Assembly: GCA_000969725.1 (NCBI GenBank)
Contig: JXSR01S019402.1
From: Ophiothrix spiculata
Taxonomy: Eukaryota > Echinodermata > Ophiuroidea > Amphilepidida > Ophiotrichidae
Reading direction: 5' to 3' (one strand)
Length of the DNA stretch: 20,885 nt
Part shown: piece by piece, positions 9,395 to 17,589 of the stretch
Layout: every line of letters begins with the position of its first letter
Numbering within the stretch: position 1 is the stretch's first letter
Translations under genes and position numbers: made by a program
Notes under the pieces: model-generated
Told to the model about the DNA's origin: nothing
Databases searched by the model: none
Seen by the model: only the letters and a program-made list of their open reading frames with translations

Positions 9395-10010
9395 CCTTTT
9401 CTTGTTCATGACTTGCCACAATTTTCACATTGATGCTTTTCTGCTGAATTAAGACATGAATGTCGCGCTATAGAATCCTTACACGGAAACGAGGGATCAC
9501 AAAGTGGGCATTTCAAAGACCACTCGATATTTTATCTGGTGAGTTTAAAACGGGAGCTTTTCTGATTTTAATCTTTGCCTTGTGCACATCTAAGTTTGTA
9601 TCGTGTAAAATTCCGCTTTTCTTCAAAGCAGGCCCAACACACATTGCATGAAAATGATGACTCGTCAGTTTTCTTTCTCGAATGACTTTGTTGCTTCTGC
9701 TTCTTCAAATTAGGTGCTGAAACACCTTTTTGCATGTTTTGCACTGAAATTTCTTTTCAGTGCTATGAGCACCAGTTATATGCTTCTGCAGTAGATCTCT
9801 GCGAGCAAAATACATCACACATTAGCCTTCCAACATCATGGGCGCTACGCTTGTGACGAGCTAAAAGTTATAAGAAAATGTCTTACCACATTCAGTACAC
9901 TTAAATTACTTTTCAGTTGTTTGATGAGACAATATAATGTTGTTGCAAATTATCTTTTCTAGTCAATTCTTTCTGACAGGTTCTGCAGACATGAGATTTC
10001 CTTTCCATTT
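9395..10010 (-). pseudogene. Decayed C2H2 zinc-finger array
   Basis: Translating the minus strand across frames shows about six or seven C2H2 remnants in order: SHVCRTCQKELTRKDNLQQH; KCTECGKTFSYN; a frameshifted finger ending ARRDLLQKHITGAH; KKFQCKTCKKVFQ; SFSCNVCWACFEEKRNF; LKCPLCDPSFPCKDSIARH; and HQCENCGKS followed by TGA. Several linkers keep an EK-type pattern. Stops and frameshifts occur between and inside fingers, so no long frame remains. The array runs into the linker exon at 9390-8914. Tandem C2H2 fingers normally bind DNA; here they probably belonged to a transposon-encoded or host regulatory protein. Confidence 0.75.
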
Positions 10011-10195
10011 TCAAACATAATCCTACACATAATTGTTTCAATAAAACCATATTCGGAAATTAATACTAACATAATCATCATGTCTCCATTCCCAAAGAAC
10101 AGTTCAATTTGAAAGTTTCAAGAGCTCATCTTGTGCATGTTCCATGTCCGTGCAAAATGTTAATGTGTAAGTTCTGTCTTTTCATATTTGCAGTG

Positions 10196-11640
10196 CTACA
10201 ACACAAGTTCAACATCTCCTTGAAGAACATCTGCTTCAAGCTGGTGCATGGGCATGTCATAATTGGTTGCATCATCATGTTGTTCTGTTTGCAACCAATA
10301 CGCTACTCTATATTCATTGTTTTTCTTTAACTTTTCAAACTTAGTGTTGTAAACAACAAGTTTACGCTCTTCTTTATCTTCAAACCATACATGGCAGGCC
10401 CTCCTTCCAACTACTTTGCCTTGAAAAATGTCTTCTATATCATTGGTTTTGGAATAATCCAAGTTTAGATATTCTTTCTCAATTTTCTGTAGATCTACAC
10501 CATCTTTCATTCCTTTTTCTAGCTTTTTCTGCTCCTTGGTATCACAAATATGTGTTCCCTGGTCTTTTGTCGCTTTACTACTTCATTTCTTAATGCCTTT
10601 TTTGTTTCTTTTTCCATCTATCCCTTTGCAACCTTCCCAACTTAACTGCTTTGCAAAGTACATGTTCCCTTCGTTCCCCAATATTATTGATGTAGTCAAC
10701 TGTCTTGTTTTTACAAGTTCTCATTCTACATGACAAGAAACACATGGTGGCATTGGGCGACTTCTCTTTCACAGAGCTAAACATACCCATGATCTCTTCG
10801 GCATCGATATTATGGGATCTTGCCAATGCTGTTTCCTTACAAAGTTTATTTGTTACATCCAGATCACAATACTTAGTGTACTGTCTCTCTAACACTGTGA
10901 TGACAGCCTCAAGACAGCTTGTCATCATGAGACTGAAGTAAGGATCTACAGGCAGCTCTCGTAGTTTTGCTAAAGGTGCATCTACTTCAACTCTTCCCCA
11001 AAGAAATTGCGCTCTGTCATTATCAGCTCTTCCGGATGTTTCAATGACTCTTTCATAGCAGTTATCACTGCTTTTACAACTTACACTTGTATAAAAGCGC
11101 TTCATCCATGGACCAGTGAGGTACTTTCCAAGTAATCCCAAAATCTGGAATTCTACTTTGTTGATAGTTTGAGTGATGTCCTTCATGATGGCTCTTCTCA
11201 ATCCACCACAAGATTTTCCACTGCTGAGCAAATCAACAAAGTCACTATGATGTTCAATCAGCTTTCCTCCCCAGTGAAAAATAGTATGCAAGCGATTGCC
11301 GTGATGACGAGGCAGAACACCTCTGGGGATATTCCTATCATCGAGAAATGCCACAAATCCTTTGGGATCACCTTTCCCATTTTTGTACCTCAGTTTGGTT
11401 TGTTCATGTGAGCCACAATATATGCTGCAATGCAATCTTTGCCGAATACCTGACCTCTGGTCGTCTCTTGCTTTTTTATGGCAGAACTTTACCAATGTCT
11501 TGTAGAGCTCTGCAGAGTTGTGCATACCAGAAGATTGACTCAAACACTGCATCTTTGAACTCAATTTAAACATCTCGCTTGTAAATGGATTCATCAGCAG
11601 ACTGAGGGATGTCTACTACAAACTGTCCAGATGGGATGGA
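10196..11640 (-). pseudogene. Large unrecognised protein relic with a possible Tudor/chromo-like tail
   Basis: A 334-codon minus-strand frame (10590-11594) is followed by two frameshifts (near 10590 and 10545) and a second frame ending at 10196. Distinctive strings are GNRLHTIFHWGGKLIEHHSD, FQILGLLGKYLTGPWMKRFY, YFSLMMTSCLEAVITVLERQ, ARSHNIDAEEIMGMFSSVKE and CFLSCRMRTCKNKT, then a basic coiled segment. The C-terminal part, with GKVVGRRACHVWFEDKEERK, YRVAYWLQTEQHDDATNYDM and LEADVLQGDV, looks like a small beta-barrel reader (Tudor or chromo-like), by pattern only. I believe similar uncharacterised proteins exist in aquatic invertebrates but cannot name a family. Upstream it continues into the duplicated segment at 11528-12132, where the frame contains IPSGQFVVDIP and FKDAVFESIFWYAQLC. 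Confidence 0.55.
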
Positions 11641-12132
11641 TGATGGATACCTTGGTGAAATCATGGTCTTTCTGCTACCTTCATGGTGTTGTTCAAACAC
11701 ACAATCACCTGTTTACACATGTCAGCCACAACAGGAATTCCCTGGCTCACCAGCCTTCAGCCGATGTTTATTGTCTTGGCTAATGAACGGTGCCCTCTCT
11801 CATTCTCTCCCTCTTTCACTATCTCTGTAGAACTGCATACTCTTTGAAGTATTTTATTTAGGCCGCACAGTAGTGGGCATTAATATGCGAGGCATGGAGT
11901 AGACGTTGCTACACCATCATTTGCAAGTGGACCACTTCTGGTATTTCTCAGCAGCATTGCTTTTGGGGTTCTTTGGGTGAAATTGTTAGTTTACCCAAGT
12001 TGTACTTGGGATAGATGTTACCTTGGAACAACGTTTGGTGACGTGTTTTATCAGGTCCTGTGTGAATAACGCAACTGTCATATATGCTTATGTTGTCTGC
12101 TGCCTTTCATGGACAGCTGACACTGCATTTAA
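11528..12132. repeat. 600-bp direct duplication, copy 1
   Basis: This segment matches 15482-16039 in the same orientation with scattered substitutions and a few small indels; this copy is longer, partly through CTC-rich expansion near 11800-11825. Minus-strand coding strings are shared, including TINIG, TGA, RLVSQGIPVVADMCKQV and IPSGQFVV. The TGA within NIG*RLVSQG is present in both copies. At 12132 the match stops and a CACTA transposase relic begins. Confidence 0.9.
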
Positions 12133-12142
12133 TTATTTGCTC

Positions 12143-13612
12143 ATTTGCTCCCAACATACAGAGAAGTGGTCAGATCCATCAGAATTTAGCAATCCTGAAG
12201 TCATCATATATCTGTGAGCCTTTTAAAGGTCCTGAAGAATGTATGAATTCTAGTTTGTTGGTTGGCATCAAAGTGGATTGGTTAGAAGATATTTTTCTCT
12301 TTTCAGTAATTCTATGAACTAATTGAGGGACTGGATTGTGTGGCCTGCCAACTAATCTTTTTTATTTACCTAGAAAATTTTCGAATGAAAATGATGAAAT
12401 GTTGTCCAGTGGTCCATACCGTTCTGTGGGTGTTATAAATTAAAAATTCTTGTCCGTAAATTGTTTTAAAATGTCTAAAAAAAGTAAGAAATTGACCGGC
12501 GTAATCATTAAATTGTTTGCAAAGAGGAGGACTTAAAAAGAATTTGCATTGCAGTAGATAAAAATAGAAAGTGTTCGTACATATCAGATGGATGTTTATC
12601 TAATAAAACAAATGGTCCAGTATAAATCAAAAACTGTAAGTTCTGTAGCCTTCCATCTGGCGATTTATTCAAGCCTTCTTGGTTTCTTGCAAATTCTTTG
12701 GGAATTTGGGATTTCATTTGTGTCAATGCATCCAAAATTAAATTTATAACGGTCCAAGGCTGTCTACACACTAGAGGCCCTTTTAACCGCAAATAAATAA
12801 GTTGTCTCATTACATCATCTAAGCACACCAAGTGCATGTAATCCAACACAAAACCACTCATTAGAGCGAATCCCAGGTCCTCAAGAGAATAAACCAGTGT
12901 GATGTTCATCGTCTGTTTGATTTCTGAAAGCCTCATCAGTTCTTTCCCGGGCGTCAAAGCCTGGGAAAGTCATTCTATTTCCAACTAAAAGACCATGCTT
13001 TTTGCATCTTTCGCATGCTCTATAGCCAGAGTGCCCTTTGCACATCTTTAGCATTGATCTTACAGGTGCGTCGCAAATAAATGCATGCAATTTGATTGCA
13101 TACAATTTTTCGTTGTATCTGAATCCGTTCTCCTTTAAGTTTTTAATTTCAGTTTTGAAATCATACAAGTAGTCTCCAAAAGGATTAGGGCTTGTTCGGT
13201 CCGGCATAAATTGCAATTACAAACTGTGATTGGTCCAAACCTTTTATCATGCCAAGTATTGGCCACAGACTCATTTTTGAAGGCTGGTGGCTTCTTGAGA
13301 GGGGTATACCTTTAATAATGTTAAGTTCTATTATATCTTCATTGATGTGTTTACTACATGATTTTTCTAGTTGACTAGTCAGTGATTAATTTCTGCAATT
13401 CCAAAATAAAAGTAGTCGCCTCCTGCAACATTTCTTGTAGATGACATTGTTGGTGTTGAGAGTAAAGTCCCGGGATCTTTTGGTACATCAAGATTGTTTT
13501 CTTGAAGGATTACCAAAAGACGTGAGAGTGTTGAATGTGAAATGTTGTTGGAGGTAGACCACTCTGCAAGGTCTTCTCTTATTTTGGAGTTTGTATTTTT
13601 TTTTCATATTTG
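12143..13612 (-). pseudogene. CACTA/EnSpm transposase relic
   Basis: Reading across frames on the minus strand gives most of an animal EnSpm transposase. In order: SKIREDLAEWSTSNN, STLSRLLVILQENNLDVPKD, GGDYFYFGI, KMSLWPILGMIKGLDQSQFV, then (frameshift near 13196) GDYLYDFKTEIKNL, AFICDAPVRSMLKMCKGHSG, RMTFPGFDARERTDEAFR, then (frameshift near 12893) FVLDYMHLVCLDDVMRQL, IPKEFARNQEG, FLIYTGPFVLLDK, CKQFNDYAGQFLTFFRHFKT, then (frameshift near 12420) RYGPLDNISSFSFENFLGK, an in-frame TAA, KRLVGRPHNPVPQLVHRI and a decayed tail to about 12143. FICDAP, KGHSGY, LDYMHLVCL and YGPLD..S.F.FEN are family hallmarks. Roughly five lesions make it dead, yet domain order is intact. Confidence 0.88.
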
Positions 13613-13639
13613 GAATTGTATATATCATTTTCAGTTCAT

Positions 13640-13830
13640 CACATTACTATCAACTTGTTTCGGGCCTGTATTAAGTTCTGAAACATAGTGCTGGGTTGAT
13701 TTTATATCCTCCTTCATAGTTGTAAGTTGCGTACATAGTCCATCAAAGCATGAATGCATATCCAAGCTAAGCTTGGTCAATGCTGCATTCAGTGAGCCTA
13801 TGTCAGTGGTACCAGGTTCAGTTGCTCATG
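13640..13830 (-). pseudogene. Possible N-terminal coiled-coil piece upstream of the CACTA relic
   Basis: One minus-strand frame is open for about 60 codons: PGTTDIGSLNAALTKLSLDM, HSCFDGLCTQLTTMKEDIKS, TQHYVSELNTGPKQVDSN, then a stop. The spacing of hydrophobic residues suggests a coiled coil. It may be the N-terminal region of the CACTA protein or a piece of another element, such as a LINE ORF1. There is no diagnostic motif. Confidence 0.35.
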
Positions 13831-13848
13831 GCGGTTGAACATGTATGG

Positions 13849-14119
13849 TTATATGTGATGACTCACCCCGGAAAGGGGGACTTTGCGACAGAAAACTTTT
13901 AGAGATTTCAAGATACAGGTGAAAATAGGCAGCAAAAAATCAAGAAAATTATAAAAAATTTCCAGCAGATTTTCTGTTGTAAAATTTGATCACCTTGATC
14001 AATTTCAACAAGTCAGGTGTCATTTTAAAGCTTGAAAATGCTGCAACAGATGAAATAAGAAAATCAAAATTGATATCATCTTTAAAGTCCCCCCTTTTGG
14101 TGTGAGTCATCACATATTA
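13849..14119. mobile_element. MITE-like element, 33-bp inverted repeats, TTA target duplication
   Basis: Terminal inverted repeats at 13852-13884 and 14084-14116 agree at 29 of 33 positions, with the outer 15 bases (TATGTGATGACTCAC) identical. The element is 265 bp and is flanked by TTA on both sides (13849-13851, 14117-14119). A 3-bp TTA duplication and short noncoding body fit a Tourist/Harbinger-type MITE; if the outer TA is counted as target, a Tc1/mariner-type MITE is the alternative. Both ends contain the AP-1 site TGACTCA (13859-13865 and, inverted, 14103-14109). The interior is A-rich and noncoding. Confidence 0.85.
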
Positions 14120-14183
14120 TGCAGCCCTAAAGCAGTGACAGTTCAAATAGACAAAATGTTTGATGCGATAGTAGTAGAGTTAC

Positions 14184-14473
14184 CTGTATGGTTGATATGT
14201 CAAGCGATTTAAGCTGGGCCTTGCTGTTGCATACATCCACTTGGACGTTCTTGAAAACTGTGGTTTGGCCTTGGTGCGCCTCTAATGGAATCTGCATGCC
14301 GATTCCACAGCTTTTCATTTTAATAGTACTGTTGTCATCCTTAATTACAACATCTCGTCTTCTCCATGTGTCGCCCGTCTTCTAAGTGGCATCTAGGCTA
14401 GTCCCTTTAAGCTTGGCCTTGCTGTTGTATACATCCACTTGGAGGTTCTTGAAAACTGTGGTTTAGCCTTGGA
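14184..14473 (-). pseudogene. RPA-like OB-fold fragment with internal duplication
   Basis: The minus strand reads GDTWRRRDVVIKDDNSTIKM, KSCGIGMQIPLEAHQGQTTV and FKNVQVDVCNSKAQLKSLD, ending at a likely donor (ACAG|GTAACT at 14184). The pattern of a basic strand, D-x-(S/T)-x-I-x(4) core, then a GQTT-F-N-(V/K)-D strand, resembles the single-stranded-DNA-binding OB-fold of RPA70-like proteins. Upstream a second copy of the last strands reads TTVF.N-like VDVYNSKAKLKGTSLD, followed by an in-frame TAG. The assignment rests on pattern and is moderate. RPA-like pieces occur in Helitrons and in other invertebrate mobile genes. Confidence 0.5.
14208..14278. repeat. Short direct repeat, copy 1 (second copy 14406-14472)
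   Basis: The block beginning TTTAAGCTGGGCCTTGCTGT and ending GTGGTTTGGCCTTGG recurs at 14406-14472 with a few substitutions. Both copies encode the same end of the OB-fold on the minus strand, so this is a tandem duplication of a domain part about 200 bp apart. Confidence 0.85.
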
Positions 14474-14480
14474 AAGAAAA

Positions 14481-14842
14481 GAAACTGGTTTGTTTCCTGT
14501 GGGCGGTCACAAAACCTCAATGCAAAATGTGTTTTTTTATTTTATATATTTTTTAAATTTTTAAATGAGGTGCTTAGGCAAATTAGCATCAGAACATTGG
14601 CATGGGTGATGAATCTCAGTAAGAAATCTGTTGAAATGCAGGCAAACTGCGGTTTCAATTATTTGTTGAAAAGAAAACACGTCAAAACTAGTAATTATTT
14701 TTTTAATCGTTGCTATTCTTCTTTATCAAATCTGCTATTTTGATTTTCATTTAAAAAAAAAATCAGAATAAAAAATTAAATGCGGTAATATATGATGCCA
14801 AAACGAAATGCGTGCGGCTCACAGGAAACAAAATTGTTTCTT
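14481..14842. mobile_element. Candidate inverted-repeat element
   Basis: Positions 14481-14504 (GAAAC, four bases, TTGTTTCCTGTGGGC) are matched in inverted orientation near 14817-14842, with differences mainly in the four-base spacer and one inner base. The 360-bp enclosed body is AT-rich and noncoding. This looks like a nonautonomous transposon or foldback element inserted just beyond the second OB-fold piece. I could not find a convincing target duplication, so the exact ends are uncertain. Confidence 0.5.
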
Positions 14843-15079
14843 TTTTTAGCGTAAGTACTATCACTTTCAAAAGTCTCTAAAATATCATCCTATTTTATAA
14901 CCAACATTAATTATCAAAGCAATTTAACAAGTTTAGGTACAGTGATAAGAAATACTATGAACAAAATGGCGATGGCGATTTAAATTCAGAAATCAGAAAT
15001 GGACCAGTGGATTGTGTGTTTCGGGTCTTTCTTGAAGTAAAATGTACATTAGTACAAATGTCAGTTCAACCGGTAGGCA

Positions 15080-15340
15080 ACTTTGAACCCAATGTATCGC
15101 CCTTCAGGGTGTGCTCCAACAGCTTGAGACAACACGTCTATTACCACTCCCAAGACGGCCGTGCTGCAACAGCACAAACTGCCTGTACGCTGCATGGTGA
15201 AATCTCTTTCATTCTTCAGCAATTGCCCGTCCCGCACGGCGTTCATCACCTTCATCTCGCAGATTGAATATATTGTTGCGATATAATCGCTGGAGCATCG
15301 GAACTGCTTCATCAAGCACAAGGGCATTGGTTTCGTGGTA
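15080..15340 (-). pseudogene. P2X7 ballast-like domain fragment
   Basis: One minus-strand frame reads LDEAVPMLQRLYRNNIFNLR, DEGDERRAGRAIAEE, a TGA, then KRFHHAAYRQFVLLQHGRL and GSGNRRVVSSCWSTP; a frameshift follows before EGRYIGF. The AYRQF..(W/L)..GRLG.GNRRV..SC pattern ending in Y-x-GF is the hallmark of the C-terminal domain annotated as P2X purinoceptor 7-like in many invertebrate proteins without a channel part. It is known as the cytoplasmic zinc-binding ballast of P2X7. Upstream cysteines of that fold are missing, and no transmembrane channel is present. It is a fragment, probably from a mobile or multiplied gene family. Confidence 0.7.
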
Positions 15341-15481
15341 AAAGATTGAAAAAAGTACATGAGAGATTTATCAATATGAAATTAGGTGATGTTGAACTTG
15401 AGTAAAATATGAGTTAAAAAGATACAGCAACTGGATATGATCATGCTCCTTCATGAGTGAAAAACTTTGACAATGTTATAA

Positions 15482-16039
15482 CAGAAGATTGACTCAAACA
15501 CTGCATCTTTGAACCCAATATAAGCATCTCAGCAGACTGATGAGGGATGCCTACCACAAACTGTCCAGATGGGATGCTGGATACCTTGGTGAAATCATGG
15601 TCTGTTACCTTCATGGTGTTGTCCAAACTCACAATCACCTGTTTACACATGTCAGCCACAACAGGAATTCCCTGGCTCACCAGCCTTCAGCCGATGTTTA
15701 TCGTCTGGGCTAATGAACTCTCTTTCCCTCTCTCTGGAGAACTGCATACTCTTTGAAATATTTTATTTAGGCCGCACAGTAGTGGGCATCAATATACGAG
15801 GCACGGAGTAGATATTGCTACACCATCATTCGCAAGTGGACCACTTCTTGTATTTCTTGGCAGCATAGCTTTTGGGGTTCTTTGGGTGAAATTGGTAGTT
15901 TACCCAAGTTGTACTTGGGATAGGTGTTCCCTTGCAACAACGTTTGGTGACTTTTTATCAGGTTCTGTGTGAATAACGCGACTGTCATATATGCTTATGT
16001 TATCTGCTGCTTTTCATGGACAGCTGACACTGCATTCAA
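15482..16039. repeat. 600-bp direct duplication, copy 2, with coding remnant
   Basis: Second copy of 11528-12132. Minus-strand frame 15441-15680 encodes MSQGIPVVADMCKQVIVSLD, VTDHDFTKVSSIPSGQFVV and then diverges after the shared SKMQCLSQSS. The TGA after TINIG is shared with copy 1. To its right the sequence continues into an open frame at 16040-16234, where copy 1 instead meets the CACTA relic, so this copy may preserve the older arrangement. Confidence 0.9.
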
Positions 16040-16234
16040 GTCCATGTTGTACTGGTAAATGTTGTCGTCCCCGTCCCATCTCATTTTATTACTGATGATA
16101 AGCGAACATGTTATATTTTTTCCAGAGTTTTTATGGTTAAGTCTGTACACCGGAGCTGATGCAAGTCGGCAACCAGTAATGGTGCCTTGTCTCATTGCAA
16201 TTGATAATTTTGGAATCTTCTGCTTTTTATACAA
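15995..16234 (-). pseudogene. Unrecognised coding piece upstream of duplication copy 2
   Basis: A 79-codon minus-strand frame reads KKQKIPKLSIAMRQGTITGC, RLASAPVYRLNHKNSGKN and NIYQYNMDLNAVSAVHEKQQ before a stop. It crosses the boundary of the duplicated segment (16039). No family is recognised. It may be an internal exon of the same gene whose later part survives at 10196-11640. Confidence 0.35.
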
Positions 16235-16349
16235 CCAAAAATCTTCTCTTCCAAGAATCCTGTATATAAGCTTGTGCTTTCAGTGCATTACCATCCTGGG
16301 GATAACTGTTGTCATAGTCTACTCTCACTCTCAGCTAGGAGCCTATTAC

Positions 16350-16989
16350 CTCAAATTCTTCATTGACATCGCTTTCGTCACTACCATCACCACTGCCATT
16401 CCCACCATCATCGTACTCTTCATCACTGCCCTCTGCACTTGTGTCATCGCTTATGGTGTTGAAGAAAATGTATAGGCCGACATCACTTAAATAGAGGCAA
16501 TCATAACGATAATGGGAGAAATTACGAGGATTGATGTTGGTGAAATCAATTGAGCGCCCTCCCTTGACGCAAAAACAGGCTCCTGGCGCTTCGGTTAATT
16601 TGCTGCCGCTTTTGGTTCATCCCAGCCTGCCTGATGGCACCAAAATAAAAGGGACGTGGCAGGATGGATGACCATATGATATTGACTTGTGGGATGTTTT
16701 ACCCTACAGAATTCCAGGAGGCCTAGTGTTATGTGATGAAAGTCCAAAGTACTAGATTCTATGATGTTATTGGTTCCAATATGGAATAAAATTGTGTCTG
16801 GTGGCCCATGATAAGACGCGTGTAGGTACCCCCTGAGTGAATCCACCACGTTGCGCAACTTAGCTCCCCTTTCTCCTTTCCATGTAATATTAATGTTCTG
16901 ATGTTCCAAACCCAATTGCAGTCCTCCTCTGTGCAAAAAGTGAATGGCAGCCCAGTACACATGGCTATCCCCCACAATCCAAACATGGC
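16350..16989 (-). pseudogene. SGNH hydrolase-like domain with acidic tail
   Basis: An exon-like frame starts after an AG acceptor near 16990. It encodes VWIVGDSHVYWAAIHFLH (block I; Ser in GDS), LEHQNINITWKGERGAKLRN, DTILFHIGTNNI (block III; GTNN rather than GxND), then a frameshift near 16674 to WSSILPRPFYFGAIRQAGMN and KRQQINRSARSLFLRQGR. It continues with SIDFTNINPRNFSHYRYD, CLYLSDVGLYIFFNTI and an acidic Asp/Glu/Gly-rich tail up to a GAG|GTAATAG donor. The last block should be D-x-x-H but reads D-C-L-Y, so the catalytic histidine is lost. SGNH domains of this shape are found in Ngaro/DIRS-type retroelements and related invertebrate gene families; which one applies here is uncertain. Confidence 0.75.
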
Positions 16990-16994
16990 CTTAG

Positions 16995-17580
16995 TGATAT
17001 GCAAAGGTATAATTGAAAAATGGAACAATAAATGATTAAGAATGAAGAAAAACAGGTGATCTCTGGAGCCCAAAACGTAGCGTCCCTATAGCATGTTGGC
17101 CATATTAGTATTGTATGAGGGTGAATTTATGGCAAAATAAAAAAAATAGAAGTAGTCAAAATTATTGATCATCAATTTACATGGCATTGTTTATTATCTG
17201 TTACATGTATTTACACAAAAACCTTTGGCCTCTGTTATGAATTTGAAGGTGGTTTTTTTCCTCATGGTCCACAAATGCAGTTTTGGCAGATAACTTTGTT
17301 TTAACAGTGCGTAAAAATTTTCAAAATACTTTTGACCAATATGTGTCGCTTTATCATGCAGATTATTAAAGGAGCACGGTCCTTGTGGCTGATTTATCTC
17401 TCTCTGTTTTTCTACATATCTTTCTATTATTTTTTACTACCCTGTCTTTCTTCCCAGTTATCACTGATGTGCCATCTGTTTTAAACCAGTTTCTCATAGT
17501 TAAGGCTGTTACTTTCAATGTATGATGTCACTTTGCTGCTTATTTGTTGTCCGTCGAGAATTATTACATTATCAGCCAAC
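16995..17580. other. Stretch without a supported gene
   Basis: Mostly AT-rich sequence. Between about 17375 and 17520 one minus-strand frame reads NWFKTDGTSVITGKKDRVV, which faintly recalls the GTDGASVMTG motif of hAT transposases, but the surroundings do not support it. Another frame over the same DNA reads NVIILDGQQISSKVTSYIES, so neither is secure. Confidence 0.4.
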
Positions 17581-17589
17581 TCATCATAT

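Noticed and set aside
10109..10330. Plus-strand 73-codon hydrophobic frame
   Set aside because: Overlaps the better supported minus-strand Tudor/chromo-like tail and lacks features of its own.
15007..15267. Plus-strand 86-codon frame
   Set aside because: Antisense to the P2X7-like domain, which has a recognisable motif order on the minus strand.
16059..16475. Plus-strand 138-codon hydrophobic frame resembling a membrane protein
   Set aside because: It is the antisense of the acidic Asp/Glu tail and end block of the SGNH relic; GAT/GAA-rich coding read backwards gives Ile/Val/Phe-rich sequence.
17375..17520. TDGTSVITGK string like the hAT GTDGASVMTG motif
   Set aside because: No neighbouring hAT blocks, and an overlapping frame reads equally well; treated as chance.
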